From Moraxella oblonga NBRC 102422 (GTDB taxonomy: Bacteria > Pseudomonadota > Gammaproteobacteria > Pseudomonadales > Moraxellaceae), in NCBI RefSeq assembly GCF_001598275.1, contig NZ_BCYQ01000015.1, forward strand, positions 1 through 54,751: DNA of 54,751 nucleotides, given 5' to 3'. This document shows positions 45,601-54,590 of this stretch, piece by piece; the stretch's first letter is position 1, and each line of letters opens with the position of its first letter. The position numbers and the translations under genes are program-made. Below the pieces are notes generated by a model that saw only the letters and a list, made by a program, of their open reading frames with translations, did no database searches and was not told the origin of the DNA.

Positions 45601-46779
45601 GAAGAGCTTGTGATTTTTGAGGCGGCAGCTCGCTCACGTGTGATTGCACTTTTGACAGGCAAAAAAGTCTCAGGCGGAGCTGGCTTTAAGTCAGGTACGA
45701 TTTTGACCGCACAAGATTTAGAAAATCTACCGCTTAATACTTTGTTTGACATTCAACCTGCCGAAGAAGAAATTTCGGAGCGTTTGACTCAAATTTCTGA
45801 ATTTTTGACCGACAAGCAAGCAGAGATTGATGATAAATTTGCCAAGAAAAAAGCCAAATTGACTGCCAATGATGATTTGGCACATGGCGTTCAAAAGATT
45901 GTCAAGGTCTATTTGGCAGTCAAACGCCGTATCCAACCTGGTGATAAGATGGCGGGTCGTCATGGTAACAAGGGTGTCGTCTCTCGCATCATGCCTGTGG
46001 AGGACATGCCTTATGATGAAAATGGCAACCCTGTGGACATCGTGCTTAACCCACTTGGTGTACCCTCTCGTATGAATATTGGTCAGGTTTTGGAGACGCA
46101 CTTGGGTATGGCGGCTCGTGGCTTGGGCGACAGAATCAACGACATGCTTCGCTCACAGGTGGCAGTATCTGAACTTCGTGAATTTTTAGACAAAATTTAC
46201 AACCAAGTCGGCGGTGAGCAGGTGGATTTGGACAGCTTGTCAGACGAAGATATTGTAGCGATGGCTCAAAATCTACGTGCTGGCGTGCCAATGGGTACAG
46301 CTGTATTTGATGGTGCCAAAGAGACCCAAATCAAAGAGTTGTTGAAATTGGCAGGTTTAAATGAAACAGGTCAGCAAACTCTATACGATGGACGTACGGG
46401 TAAAAAATTTGACCGCCCTGTAACGGTTGGTTATATGTATATGCTCAAACTAAACCACTTGGTTGATGATAAAATGCATGCCCGTTCTACTGGTTCTTAC
46501 TCGCTTGTTACTCAGCAACCACTGGGTGGTAAGGCTCAGTTTGGTGGTCAGCGTTTTGGTGAGATGGAGGTTTGGGCATTGGAGGCGTATGGAGCAACCT
46601 ATACTCTACAAGAAATGCTTACTGTCAAATCAGACGATGTGGAAGGTCGTACCCGTATGTATAAAAACATCGTTGACGGTGAGCAATACATGAATCCGGG
46701 CATGCCTGAGTCGTTTAATGTGTTGACCAAAGAAATTCGTTCGTTGGCAATCAACATTGACCTAAAAGAGAACAAATAA
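42688..46779 (+). CDS. rpoB: DNA-directed RNA polymerase subunit beta
   Basis: The 1363-residue beta subunit of RNA polymerase. The rifampicin-contact region ([23 protein letters not shown], then [15 protein letters not shown]) has the wild-type residues at all positions commonly linked with resistance, so susceptibility is expected at this locus. The conserved [15 protein letters not shown] and the C-terminal [13 protein letters not shown] are present. Start has TAAGGA at good spacing. The rpoC gene follows after 70 bases. Confidence 0.98.
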   Translation: MAYSYTEKKRIRKSFSRLPDVMDVPYLLAIQVDSYEQFLQEHKKPAARANIGLQAAFSSIFPIISHSGNAELQFVEYYLGEPEYDERECIMRGSTFAAPLRVKIRLVVKDKDNKGTIKDVRESQVYMGEIPLMTANGTFIINGTERVIVSQLHRSPGVFFDHDKGKSHSSGKVLYNARIIPYRGSWLDFEFDVKDLVYARIDRRRKMLATVILRAIGMETKDILATFFETVDVFRGENSFEMELVADRLQGEMAQFDIVAPDGTVIVEQGKRINAKRIKEIKESGLTKLAVPDEYLYERVLAEDVMVDDEIVARANDLITHETLVRLLEKKVPAFKILFTNDIDHGTYIADTLRADTITTREEALIEIYKVMRPGEPPTLETAEKLFEQMFFSQERYDLSNVGRMKFNRRLGRDFVESDDIDVQREQGVLSKDDIIDVVKMLIEIRNGRGEVDDIDHLGNRRIRSVGEMTENQFRIGLARVERAVKERLSMAESDNLQPQDLINSKPVAASIKEFFGSSQLSQFMDQNNPLSEITHKRRVSALGPGGLTRERAGFEVRDVHTTHYGRVCPIETPEGPNIGLINSLAVFAKTNKFGFLETPYRRVVDGKVTDDIDYVSAIEEVGMVIAQADSPMNEHGELTDPMVMVRYQGESVRMSPDKVTHMDVSPRQVVSVAASLIPFLEHDDANRALMGSNMQRQAVPTLRSDKPLVGTGMERHVARDSGVCVVAKRGGVIEEVDASRVIVRVHESEMTAGEAGIDIYNLIKYTRSNQNTCINQRVIVNAGDVIAKGDILADGPSTDLGELALGQNMRVAFMPWNGYNFEDSILLSERVVQEDRFTTIHIQELTCVARDTKLGPEEITADIPNVGEAALANLDEAGIVYIGAEVDAGDILVGKVTPKGESQLTPEEKLLRAIFGEKAADVKDTSLRVPSSTKGTVIDVQVFTRDGLEKDSRAKAIEKAMLDDYRKDLKEELVIFEAAARSRVIALLTGKKVSGGAGFKSGTILTAQDLENLPLNTLFDIQPAEEEISERLTQISEFLTDKQAEIDDKFAKKKAKLTANDDLAHGVQKIVKVYLAVKRRIQPGDKMAGRHGNKGVVSRIMPVEDMPYDENGNPVDIVLNPLGVPSRMNIGQVLETHLGMAARGLGDRINDMLRSQVAVSELREFLDKIYNQVGGEQVDLDSLSDEDIVAMAQNLRAGVPMGTAVFDGAKETQIKELLKLAGLNETGQQTLYDGRTGKKFDRPVTVGYMYMLKLNHLVDDKMHARSTGSYSLVTQQPLGGKAQFGGQRFGEMEVWALEAYGATYTLQEMLTVKSDDVEGRTRMYKNIVDGEQYMNPGMPESFNVLTKEIRSLAINIDLKENK

Positions 46780-46849
46780 TTGCTGTTAATCGGGTGTTTG
46801 CCATGCAAATACCCACGCAAGATGAAAATGAATTAAGCGGAGAACTCAT

Positions 46850-49800
46850 TTGAAAGATTTATTAGACATCATGAAAAACCCTGCCGACAACGGCATGAAA
46901 GAATTTGACAGCATTCAAATCTCGTTGGCAAGCCCTGACACCATCAAATCATGGTCTCATGGCGAAGTCAAAAAACCTGAAACCATCAACTATCGCACAT
47001 TTAAACCTGAGCGTGATGGTTTGTTTTGTGCCAAAATCTTTGGGCCTGTTAAAGATTTTGAGTGCTTGTGTGGTAAATATAAACGCCGTAAATTTCAAGG
47101 CATCATTTGTGAAAAATGTGGTGTAGAAGTTACGGCTGCCAAAGTTCGCCGTGAACGCATGGGGCATATTGAGCTTGCCTCGCCTGTTGCTCATATTTGG
47201 TTTTTAAAATCACTACCAAGCCGTATTGGTCTTTTGCTTGATATTACTTTGCGTGATATTGAACGTGTGCTTTATTTTGAAAGCTATATCGTAACTGACC
47301 CAGGCATGACAGGTCTTGAAAAATATCAACTTTTAGATGATGAGCAGTATTTTAACGCCTTAGAGCAATATGGTGATGAATTTATTGCCAAGATGGGTGC
47401 TGAGGCTGTCCAAGATTTGCTAAAAGACATTGATGTGGATGGTGAGATTGATGAGCTTCGTGCCGAAATTCCGAATACCTCATCAGAGACCAAACTCAAA
47501 AAGATGTCTAAACGCCTAAAACTTTTGGAATCTTTCCGTGACTCTGGCAACAAACCAGAATGGATGGTGATGACAGTATTGCCTGTATTGCCACCTGATT
47601 TGCGTCCACTTGTACCGCTTGAAGGTGGTCGCTTTGCCACGTCTGATTTGAACGATTCGTACCGCCGTGTCATTAACCGTAATAATCGTTTGAAACGCCT
47701 TTTGGAGTTAAATGCCCCTGACATCATCGTGCGTAACGAAAAACGTATGCTCCAAGAAGCGGTCGATGCCCTGCTTGATAACGGTCGCCGAGGGCGAGCC
47801 ATCACAGGCTCAAACAAACGCCCACTCAAATCTTTGGCTGACATGATCAAAGGTAAACAAGGTCGTTTCCGTCAAAACCTTTTGGGTAAACGTGTGGACT
47901 ACTCGGGTCGTTCGGTGATTGTGGTTGGTCCTACACTACGCCTACATCAGTGCGGTCTGCCCAAGAAAATGGCATTGGAGCTGTTCAAACCATTTACTTA
48001 TGCTAAGTTGTTGCAAAACAACATTGCCCAAACCATTAAAGCTGCCAAAAAGATGGTGGAGCGTGAAGATCCAGTCGTTTGGGATATGCTGGCTAGTGTC
48101 ATTCGTGAGCACCCAGTTTTGCTAAACCGTGCGCCAACCTTGCACCGTCTAGGTTTGCAAGCCTTTGAACCTGTCTTGATTGAAGGTAAAGCCATTCAGC
48201 TACACCCTCTGGTCTGTGCGGCATTTAACGCTGACTTTGACGGCGACCAGATGGCAGTACACGTGCCATTGACTCTAGAAGCACAGCTTGAAGCACGTGC
48301 ATTGATGATGTCTACCAACAACGTATTATCTCCTGCCAACGGTGAGCCTATCATTGTACCATCTCAAGATGTTGTGTTGGGTCTTTACTATATCAGCCGT
48401 AGTCACCTTACTGCCAAAGGTGAGGATATGGTGTTTAGTACTGTAAATGAGGCTTTGCGTGCTATTGGTTCTGATGATTTGTCTGTCAATGCCAAAATCA
48501 AGGTGCGTGTTACCGAGACCATTTTGGACGAAAAAACTGGTGAAAAAACCACCAAAACCGAAATCAAAGACACCGTAGCAGGTCGCCTTCTGATTTGGAA
48601 TATCATGCCAGAAGGTATGGCATTTGAAGAATGTAACAAAGAGATGACCAAGAAAAACATCTCTAAATTGCTCAATTCATGCTATCGTAAATTGGGTGTG
48701 AAAGAGTCGGTTCTATTTGCTGACCATTTGATGTACTTGGGTTTTGCCCAAGCGACTTTGTCAGGCATCTCTATTGGTATGGAAGATATGGTCATTCCAC
48801 CAGCCAAAAAAGAGATTGTTGATACGGCTGATGCCGAAGTGCGTGATATTGAACAGCAGTTTGAACAAGGTTATGTTACCGCAGGCGAACGCTACAACAA
48901 GGTTGTGGACATTTGGTCTCGTACTGCTGACAAAATCGCCAATGCGATGATGGATAACCTATCAGTAGATTTGGTAACTCTTAATGATGGTACGGTAGAA
49001 AAAGAAAAATCTTTCAATTCCATCTACATGATGGCGGACTCTGGTGCTCGTGGTAGTGCCACCCAGATTCGTCAGCTTGCTGGTATGCGTGGCTTGATGG
49101 CAAAACCAGATGGCTCGATTATTGAAACGCCAATCAAGGCAAACTTCCGTGAAGGTTTGTCGGTATTGCAGTACTTTATCTCTACGCATGGTGCCCGTAA
49201 GGGTCTTGCTGATACCGCTTTGAAAACTGCCAACTCGGGTTATCTCACTCGCCGTTTGGTGGATGTGGCACAAGATTTGGTTATCACTCATGATGATTGT
49301 GGTACAGATGCAGGTCAGCTTATGACACCTGTGATTGATGGTGGTGAAATCGTAGAACGTTTAGGTGACCGTGTACTTGGTCGTGTTACCGCCAAAGATG
49401 TGATTAATGCTAACGGTGAAGTGATTATTGCCAAAAATACCTTGATTGATGAGCGTTTGGTAGAAGTGCTTGACAAAAACGCCATTGATGAAGTTTATGT
49501 GCGTTCAGTGATTACCTGTGAAGCTCATCATGGTGTATGTGCCAAGTGCTACGGTCGTGATTTAGCTCGTGGTCATTTGGTGAATATTGGCGAATCTGTG
49601 GGTGTTATGGCAGCTCAGTCCATCGGTGAACCAGGTACTCAGCTAACCATGCGTACTTTCCACGTGGGTGGTGCAGCTTCTGCCACATCAGTAGACAATA
49701 GCGTGTCTGTGAGCAATACAGGTACGGTGCGTTTCCGTAATATGAAAACGGTAGAGAATGCCGAAGGTCATTTGGTGGTTGTTTCTCGTTCTGCTGAGAT

Positions 49801-51076
49801 TGGTATTACTGATGCACAAGGGCGTGAGCGTGAGCGTTACAAAGTGCCTTATGGTTCTACCGTCTTGGTGCGTGATGAGACAGCAGTAAATGCAGGTGAT
49901 GTGGTTGCTAAGTGGGATCCACATACTCACCCCATCATTACTGAGTTTGCAGGTAGAGCACGGTTTAGTGACATTACCGATGGCATGACCGCCACCATGA
50001 AAACAGATGAAATGACAGGCATGAGTTCGTTTGAGATTTTGGCAATCAAAGATCGCCCAAGCGTTGCCAAAGATTTGCGTCCTGCGGTAATTCTAAATAC
50101 CGTTGATGGTAAAGAAGTGGTGTATTTCCTACCTGCCGAAACTGTAATTCGTGTGGCAGATGGTGAAGATGTGACTGCAGGTACAGTACTGGGTCGTGTA
50201 CCACAAGCAACCTCAGGTACGAAGGACATTACAGGTGGTTTGCCACGCGTTGCTGACCTCTTTGAAGCTCGCAAACCAAAAGACCATGCCATCATGGCTG
50301 AGGTGAGTGGTGTGGTATCGTTTGGTAAAGAAACCAAAGGCAAAAACCGATTCATCATTACTGACGATGAAGGTAATATCCATGAGGAACTCATTCCAAA
50401 ATGGCGTCAAATCAACGTCTTTGAGGGTGAGCGTGTAGAGCGTGGTGAGGTGGTGTCTGACGGCCCACAAAATCCACATGACATTTTGCGTCTTAAAGGT
50501 GAAACAGCACTTGCCAACTACATCGTAGAAGAAGTCCAAGAAGTTTACCGCTTGCAAGGTGTAAAAATCAACGACAAGCATATTGAAGTCATTGTACGTC
50601 AAATGCTTCGTAAAGTTGAGATTGTGGACGGTGGTGATTCTAGCTACTTCAAAGGCGACCAAGCCGAATATACTAAGATTCGTGCTTTGAATGCTGAGCT
50701 TATCGCCAACAACAAGTTCCCTGTACAGTACGAACGTCAACTACTGGGCATTACCAAAGCATCCTTGGCAACCGAAAGCTTCATCTCGGCAGCATCTTTC
50801 CAAGAGACTACTCGTGTCTTAACTGCTGCTGCTACGATGGGTAAAGTGGATGATTTGACAGGTCTAAAAGAAAATGTGGTTGTAGGTCGTTTGATTCCTG
50901 CAGGTACAGGTTTGGCATATCACCAAAATCGCAAACGTAAAGCCGAGCAAGCCAATAAAGCCAACATTGTCGCTGATAATGTGCTACTTGGTAATGCAGA
51001 GCAAACGGCGGCGGTTGATGACTTTGCCAAAGCCTTTGCTGATGAGCTAGGACAAGGCGACAATCCACAGATTTAA
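46850..51076 (+). CDS. rpoC: DNA-directed RNA polymerase subunit beta'
   Basis: The 1408-residue beta-prime subunit. The N-terminal zinc site (CLCGKYK and CEKCGVE), the catalytic NADFDGDQM triad of Asp, the bridge and trigger regions ([33 protein letters not shown]) and the second zinc site ([15 protein letters not shown]) are all in place. Translation begins at a TTG (46850) with GGAGA seven bases upstream; this start codon is also seen for rpoC in relatives. A strong terminator follows. Confidence 0.98.
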   Translation: MKDLLDIMKNPADNGMKEFDSIQISLASPDTIKSWSHGEVKKPETINYRTFKPERDGLFCAKIFGPVKDFECLCGKYKRRKFQGIICEKCGVEVTAAKVRRERMGHIELASPVAHIWFLKSLPSRIGLLLDITLRDIERVLYFESYIVTDPGMTGLEKYQLLDDEQYFNALEQYGDEFIAKMGAEAVQDLLKDIDVDGEIDELRAEIPNTSSETKLKKMSKRLKLLESFRDSGNKPEWMVMTVLPVLPPDLRPLVPLEGGRFATSDLNDSYRRVINRNNRLKRLLELNAPDIIVRNEKRMLQEAVDALLDNGRRGRAITGSNKRPLKSLADMIKGKQGRFRQNLLGKRVDYSGRSVIVVGPTLRLHQCGLPKKMALELFKPFTYAKLLQNNIAQTIKAAKKMVEREDPVVWDMLASVIREHPVLLNRAPTLHRLGLQAFEPVLIEGKAIQLHPLVCAAFNADFDGDQMAVHVPLTLEAQLEARALMMSTNNVLSPANGEPIIVPSQDVVLGLYYISRSHLTAKGEDMVFSTVNEALRAIGSDDLSVNAKIKVRVTETILDEKTGEKTTKTEIKDTVAGRLLIWNIMPEGMAFEECNKEMTKKNISKLLNSCYRKLGVKESVLFADHLMYLGFAQATLSGISIGMEDMVIPPAKKEIVDTADAEVRDIEQQFEQGYVTAGERYNKVVDIWSRTADKIANAMMDNLSVDLVTLNDGTVEKEKSFNSIYMMADSGARGSATQIRQLAGMRGLMAKPDGSIIETPIKANFREGLSVLQYFISTHGARKGLADTALKTANSGYLTRRLVDVAQDLVITHDDCGTDAGQLMTPVIDGGEIVERLGDRVLGRVTAKDVINANGEVIIAKNTLIDERLVEVLDKNAIDEVYVRSVITCEAHHGVCAKCYGRDLARGHLVNIGESVGVMAAQSIGEPGTQLTMRTFHVGGAASATSVDNSVSVSNTGTVRFRNMKTVENAEGHLVVVSRSAEIGITDAQGRERERYKVPYGSTVLVRDETAVNAGDVVAKWDPHTHPIITEFAGRARFSDITDGMTATMKTDEMTGMSSFEILAIKDRPSVAKDLRPAVILNTVDGKEVVYFLPAETVIRVADGEDVTAGTVLGRVPQATSGTKDITGGLPRVADLFEARKPKDHAIMAEVSGVVSFGKETKGKNRFIITDDEGNIHEELIPKWRQINVFEGERVERGEVVSDGPQNPHDILRLKGETALANYIVEEVQEVYRLQGVKINDKHIEVIVRQMLRKVEIVDGGDSSYFKGDQAEYTKIRALNAELIANNKFPVQYERQLLGITKASLATESFISAASFQETTRVLTAAATMGKVDDLTGLKENVVVGRLIPAGTGLAYHQNRKRKAEQANKANIVADNVLLGNAEQTAAVDDFAKAFADELGQGDNPQI

Positions 51077-51087
51077 ACCTTGAAGCT

Positions 51088-51116
51088 AAAAAAGTCCACT
51101 TCGGTGGGCTTTTTTG
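51088..51116 (+). terminator. Terminator of rpoBC
   Basis: Stem AAAAGTCCAC/GTGGGCTTTT closed by a TTCG tetraloop and followed by a T tract. Confidence 0.92.
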
Positions 51117-51177
51117 TTTACAATACTGCATTTATACCAAAACAACTTTAAAAATGGTACAAAATTAGCCATTGTCC

Positions 51178-51205
51178 GTAGGGGTAAATTGCAATTGCCC
51201 CCTAC
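51178..51205. repeat. Small palindromic repeat
   Basis: GTAGGGGTAAATTGC pairs with GCAATTGCCCCCTAC with two mismatches. It looks like a member of a dispersed palindromic (REP-like) family, located between rpoC and the immunity array. Confidence 0.5.
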
Positions 51206-51260
51206 AAGACTGTATTAAATTTATAGTTCGGTGAGTATATTTTTTAAAAATAGGTGATTT

Positions 51261-51971
51261 ATGTTTGATAAAAATGTGTATGTTGGTTCTATGTCCTTTG
51301 AATATGTTAATATTTATTCAATTGGTATGAATATTCCGACATTGTATGATTTTCCTGCTTATCAAACAAGTTTGCTAGAACTTTATGCAGATGAAGACAA
51401 TCAGGATTTGATTGTAAAACATAAACGGTTAAGTGGTTATGGTGGCGTTATATCAAACTTAAACAGTCAATTTAATAAATATGAAATATTGCCAGATAGT
51501 TTGTGGGTAACAAGTAATAAAAATCCGTTACCAAAAAATGAAGAATATATATTTCAGGTACTAATAGGAGGGATAATTCTAAGAGAACCCTGTGCAAAAA
51601 TTCTACAGCAGTTTAATCTAGGTCAAACAACTTTAACGCCATTAAAAATTTATGAATATGAGACTAGAGAATTATGGTCTGATGAGATTTTTTATTTTTT
51701 AAATTTATGCGAGCATAGGCAATATATTAATTATCCGCAGTCTGATGAAACCTTTGTTTATATACAAGGAGCAAAAAGATATTCAACTCGTGGAATTCCT
51801 ATACAACCAAATACACTTGAAGTGAATAAATCCATATTGGATTGTGATATTGATTTATGGCACGATCCTATGTTAGGCAGTTCAATTTTCATGTCTGATA
51901 AATTATATCAAACTTTAAATGATGAGAATATGATTTATCAATGGAATATGAAATCTTGTCAATTAATTTAA
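51261..51971 (+). CDS. Imm11/DUF1629-like immunity protein, type A (copy 1)
   Basis: A 236-residue cytoplasmic protein without signal or membrane segment. Paralog of 53841-54560 (shared IYSIGMNIPTLYDFP, LPDSLW, LWSDEIFYF and the close DCDIDLWHDPMLGSSIFMSDKLYQTL). The closing pattern, a Cys-Asp-Ile-Asp followed by W-x-D-P-x-L and a SD-x-LY box, recalls the Imm11 (DUF1629) immunity family of polymorphic toxins; this is from memory and not searched. Unlike the other copies it has no AHH mini-ORF in front. Codon use is AT-rich compared with rpoC. Confidence 0.6.
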   Translation: MFDKNVYVGSMSFEYVNIYSIGMNIPTLYDFPAYQTSLLELYADEDNQDLIVKHKRLSGYGGVISNLNSQFNKYEILPDSLWVTSNKNPLPKNEEYIFQVLIGGIILREPCAKILQQFNLGQTTLTPLKIYEYETRELWSDEIFYFLNLCEHRQYINYPQSDETFVYIQGAKRYSTRGIPIQPNTLEVNKSILDCDIDLWHDPMLGSSIFMSDKLYQTLNDENMIYQWNMKSCQLI

Positions 51972-52025
51972 CTTAACATTTTATTTTTTATTTTAAGGAA
52001 TTTATCATGAGTGTTTATCCACAAG
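51951..52025. repeat. Direct repeat, copy 1
   Basis: About 75 bases covering the last codons of immunity gene 1, the spacer and the start of the mini-ORF; a near-identical copy is at 53732-53806. Confidence 0.8.
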
Positions 52026-52063
52026 CATACAGTTTTATTTTGGTTAAAGGAGATTTAAAATGA
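52007..52063 (+). CDS. Mini-ORF, decayed AHH toxin tip or coupling leader
   Basis: Eighteen codons (MSVYPQAYSFILVKGDLK) with its own AAGGA ribosome site. The stop overlaps the next start (ATGA at 52060). Compared with its two sister mini-ORFs (QAHHIILVKG), the His-His pair is lost (QAYSFILVKG). The codons for Val-Lys-Gly (GTT AAA GGA) supply the ribosome site of the downstream immunity gene. Confidence 0.55.
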   Translation: MSVYPQAYSFILVKGDLK

Positions 52064-52794
52064 GCAATCAGACTGTATGGTTTAGTAGCGTTTTGCGTAC
52101 AGCAGAACATTTCTATATTAGCATAGGTTATCCGCATATTGACTATAAAAGAATGTTTATTTTGGAGCATAAGCAACACAATGCCAAAGTGGTTGATAGT
52201 GATATGGTATTTACTCCTGAAGAAGAAAAGGAGTTGCAAGAACTTAGCTTGCTTTCAAAAAAGGCTTGGGGGAAATCTCCTGATTTGCAAGGCATGAATA
52301 TTTTACCCAGTAAATTATGGACAAGGGATGTGCGTACACCAGACCCAGCCTTAAATGCATTTACCATTACAGGTCGTTATTTGATATTAAGCGAGCAATG
52401 TGGCGAGCTTTTTCAGCAATTTAATTTGGGTAATAGCAAATTGGTGAAACTTCAAATTTATAATATGGGAACGCTAGAACCTGATAATGAACGATTTTTT
52501 TATTTTTTAGACATTGCAGAATGGCGACATTATTTATTGCCTGAAAAAAGTAGCAATGCTTGTCGGTCGATTGGTTATCAGAAACATGGCTATGATGCGT
52601 ACCAGTATCGTTTGTACAGCAATGAAAAACTAACATTATCAGATGAAGCATTAAACTGTGATATAGACCTTTGGCATGACCCAATGTTATGGGATTCACT
52701 TTTCTTGTCCGATAGGTTGTATATGGAATTAAGTAATGCCAATATAATTGCTGATTTTGATTTCGTGCCTTGTATTCTTGATAATTTAATTTAA
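52060..52794 (+). CDS. Imm11/DUF1629-like immunity protein, type B (copy 2)
   Basis: A 244-residue soluble protein. It is a close paralog of the next gene over most of its length: MSNQTVW, YKRMFILEHKQHNAKVV, GMNILPSKLWT, LSEQCGELFQQFNLGNSKLVKLQIYNM, FFYFLDIAEWRHY and NCDIDLWHDPML. The shared C-terminal layout with copies 1 and 4 marks all four as one family, probably Imm11-like immunity proteins. The start overlaps the stop of the mini-ORF, so translation is probably coupled. Confidence 0.6.
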   Translation: MSNQTVWFSSVLRTAEHFYISIGYPHIDYKRMFILEHKQHNAKVVDSDMVFTPEEEKELQELSLLSKKAWGKSPDLQGMNILPSKLWTRDVRTPDPALNAFTITGRYLILSEQCGELFQQFNLGNSKLVKLQIYNMGTLEPDNERFFYFLDIAEWRHYLLPEKSSNACRSIGYQKHGYDAYQYRLYSNEKLTLSDEALNCDIDLWHDPMLWDSLFLSDRLYMELSNANIIADFDFVPCILDNLI

Positions 52795-52807
52795 TATTTT
52801 GGAGATT

Positions 52808-52873
52808 ATGATGTCAGACTATACTTCAGTTCAAGCACACCACATTATCTTGGTTAAAGGAGGGGTCAGATGA
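52808..52873 (+). CDS. Mini-ORF with AHH motif
   Basis: Twenty-one codons containing SVQAHHIILVKGGVR behind GGAG. Its stop overlaps the ATG of the next immunity gene at 52870. The AHHII string matches the hallmark of AHH nuclease toxins, but the catalytic domain is not present. It looks like a toxin tip fused to its immunity gene's ribosome site. Confidence 0.6.
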   Translation: MMSDYTSVQAHHIILVKGGVR

Positions 52874-53658
52874 GCAATCAAACTGTTTGGATTAGTGAGG
52901 TTTTTGGTTGGGCTAAATCTTTTTATATTGGTAATGGTTATTCCCATGTTGATTATAAAAGACAATTTGTACTAGAACATAAGCAACATAATGCCCAAGT
53001 GGTTAATAGTAATATTACTTTTACCACTGAAGAAGAGGCTGAGTTGCAATATTTACAGTCATTAACCGAAAAGGCATGGGGTCAATCTAGGGATTTTCAT
53101 GGAATGAATATCTTGCCCAATAAATTATGGACAAGTGATGTAAATAGCCCAGACCCTAACTTAAGTGTGTTTAAAATCACAGGTCGTCAATTGGTATTAA
53201 GTGAGCAATGTGGTGAGCTTTTTCAAAAATTTAATTTAGGGAACAGCAAATTGGTAAAGCTCCAAATTTATAATATGGCAACGCTAGAACCTGATGATGA
53301 AAGATTTTTTTATTTTTTTGATCTTGCTGAATGGCGACATTATATAATTCCTGAAAAAAGTAAATCATGTCATTATTCTGGTTATGAACGAAATGGATAT
53401 AATCGTCATGTTTATCACCCTTGGGAAGGAGAGCTTGTATTGTCCCAAGAAGCACCAAATTGTGATTTGGATATTTGGCATGACCCTATGTTAATGAACT
53501 CTGTATTTTTGTCTGATAGATTATATCAAGCATTGCATAATGCGGGTATGGTAAAAGATTGGGATTTAACCCAATGTGTTATTGAGCCCGTAGGTTGGGT
53601 TGAGGTACGAAACCCAACAATTTCAGGGCTTAAACCGTTGGGTTTCACTGTCATTTAA
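52870..53658 (+). CDS. Imm11/DUF1629-like immunity protein, type B (copy 3), extended by a repeat
   Basis: A 262-residue paralog of copy 2 with the same conserved blocks (EHKQHNAQVV, GMNILPNKLWT, NSKLVKLQIYNM, CDLDIWHDPML). The family part ends near WDLTQCVIE, about where copy 2 ends. The last 20 residues (PVGWVEVRNPTISG and on to FTVI) are encoded by an inserted 89-base palindromic repeat, so the C-terminus is not native. Translation is coupled to the mini-ORF by ATGA. The ribosome site AAAGGAGG is very strong. Confidence 0.6.
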   Translation: MSNQTVWISEVFGWAKSFYIGNGYSHVDYKRQFVLEHKQHNAQVVNSNITFTTEEEAELQYLQSLTEKAWGQSRDFHGMNILPNKLWTSDVNSPDPNLSVFKITGRQLVLSEQCGELFQKFNLGNSKLVKLQIYNMATLEPDDERFFYFFDLAEWRHYIIPEKSKSCHYSGYERNGYNRHVYHPWEGELVLSQEAPNCDLDIWHDPMLMNSVFLSDRLYQALHNAGMVKDWDLTQCVIEPVGWVEVRNPTISGLKPLGFTVI

Positions 53659-53673
53659 CCCAACCTACGGGCT
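53585..53673. repeat. 89-base palindromic repeat element inserted in immunity gene 3
   Basis: Perfect 17-base terminal inverted repeat (AGCCCGTAGGTTGGGTT and its complement) with inner inverted pieces (GAAACCCAAC and GTTGGGTTTC). It resembles the widely dispersed GTAGGTTGGGTT palindromic repeats of many bacteria. No transposase inside. It supplies the stop codon (53656-53658) of immunity gene 3. Confidence 0.8.
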
Positions 53674-53698
53674 GAAGATTGGGATTGTTTGATTTTGG

Positions 53699-53726
53699 GA
53701 TTATCCAGTCAATACGCTGGATAATC
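53699..53726. terminator. Hairpin behind immunity gene 3
   Basis: Perfect ten-base inverted repeat GATTATCCAG/CTGGATAATC with an eight-base loop. No T tract, so it may be a repeat remnant rather than a terminator. Confidence 0.35.
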
Positions 53727-53731
53727 ATATA

Positions 53732-53806
53732 AAATCTTGTCAATTAATTTAACTTAACATTTTATTTTTTATTTTAAGGAATTTATTATGAGCGTTTTTC
53801 CACAAG
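53732..53806. repeat. Direct repeat, copy 2
   Basis: Near-identical to 51951-52025. It begins inside what would be the last codons of a type A immunity gene (AAATCTTGTCAATTAATTTA), although no such gene is present upstream here; a remnant of a deleted or recombined copy. Confidence 0.75.
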
Positions 53807-53844
53807 CACACCACATTATCTTGGTTAAAGGAGAAGTGAGATGA
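53788..53844 (+). CDS. Mini-ORF with AHH motif
   Basis: Eighteen codons (MSVFPQAHHIILVKGEVR) with an AAGGA ribosome site. The stop overlaps the next start (ATGA at 53841). Same design as the mini-ORFs at 52007 and 52808, with the His-His pair intact. Confidence 0.6.
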   Translation: MSVFPQAHHIILVKGEVR

Positions 53845-54560
53845 GTAATCAAGCTGTATATTATGGCAGATTGTCTGTTGATATTTATTCTATTGGCATG
53901 AATATTCCAACTCTTTATGATTTTCCTTTATATCACAGGACACACATGGAGTTTATTAAAGATGAAAATAACCCAGAACTACTTGCAAGGTATAAAAAAG
54001 TCAGTGCTTATGGTCTTGAAATTGAACATAAAATGAGAGGCTTAGAAAAATTTGAGGTCTTGCCAGACAGCCTTTGGGCAGGATTTAATAATGAATATGA
54101 ATATCCACAAGATGATGAGTATGTTTTTGAAATTAAAGGTGGCTGTATTATTATGCGTGAAAGGTGTGCCAATATTTTTAAACAATTTAGATTGGGAGAA
54201 AGCACGCTAACACCATTACAAATATACGATATCAACACAGGAAAACTGTGGTCTGATGAAATTTTTTATTTTTTTAACTTTTGTGAGAAGCGTCATTATC
54301 TTGCAAAATCTCAAAGTAAAGGTATCTTGGCATTTATACCACACCCCATGAGTCAGTTTGAAGATGGTACCTATGCCGAGCAAGGGGGTGTAAGAGATGG
54401 TGTTGTTGAGGTTGATGCGACAGCAAGCAACTGCGATATTGACATTTGGAATGACCCAAGACTGGTTGGCTCTGTTTTTATGTCTGAGCCGCTAAGAAAT
54501 GCTCTGAAAGAGCAAAATATGACGATAGGTTGGGCACTTCGTTCTTGTGCATTGGTTTGA
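53841..54560 (+). CDS. Imm11/DUF1629-like immunity protein, type A (copy 4)
   Basis: A 239-residue soluble protein, paralog of copy 1: IYSIGMNIPTLYDFP, LPDSLWAGFN, LGESTLTPLQIYDINTGKLWSDEIFYF and NCDIDIWNDPRLVGSVFMSEPL. Differs in the central insert (a Gly/Glu-rich QFEDGTYAEQGGVRDG). Probably an immunity protein for a toxin related to that of copy 1. Coupled to the mini-ORF in front by ATGA. Confidence 0.6.
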   Translation: MSNQAVYYGRLSVDIYSIGMNIPTLYDFPLYHRTHMEFIKDENNPELLARYKKVSAYGLEIEHKMRGLEKFEVLPDSLWAGFNNEYEYPQDDEYVFEIKGGCIIMRERCANIFKQFRLGESTLTPLQIYDINTGKLWSDEIFYFFNFCEKRHYLAKSQSKGILAFIPHPMSQFEDGTYAEQGGVRDGVVEVDATASNCDIDIWNDPRLVGSVFMSEPLRNALKEQNMTIGWALRSCALV

Positions 54561-54590
54561 TTTTTTTAATGATTTATTTGGAGAAGATTT

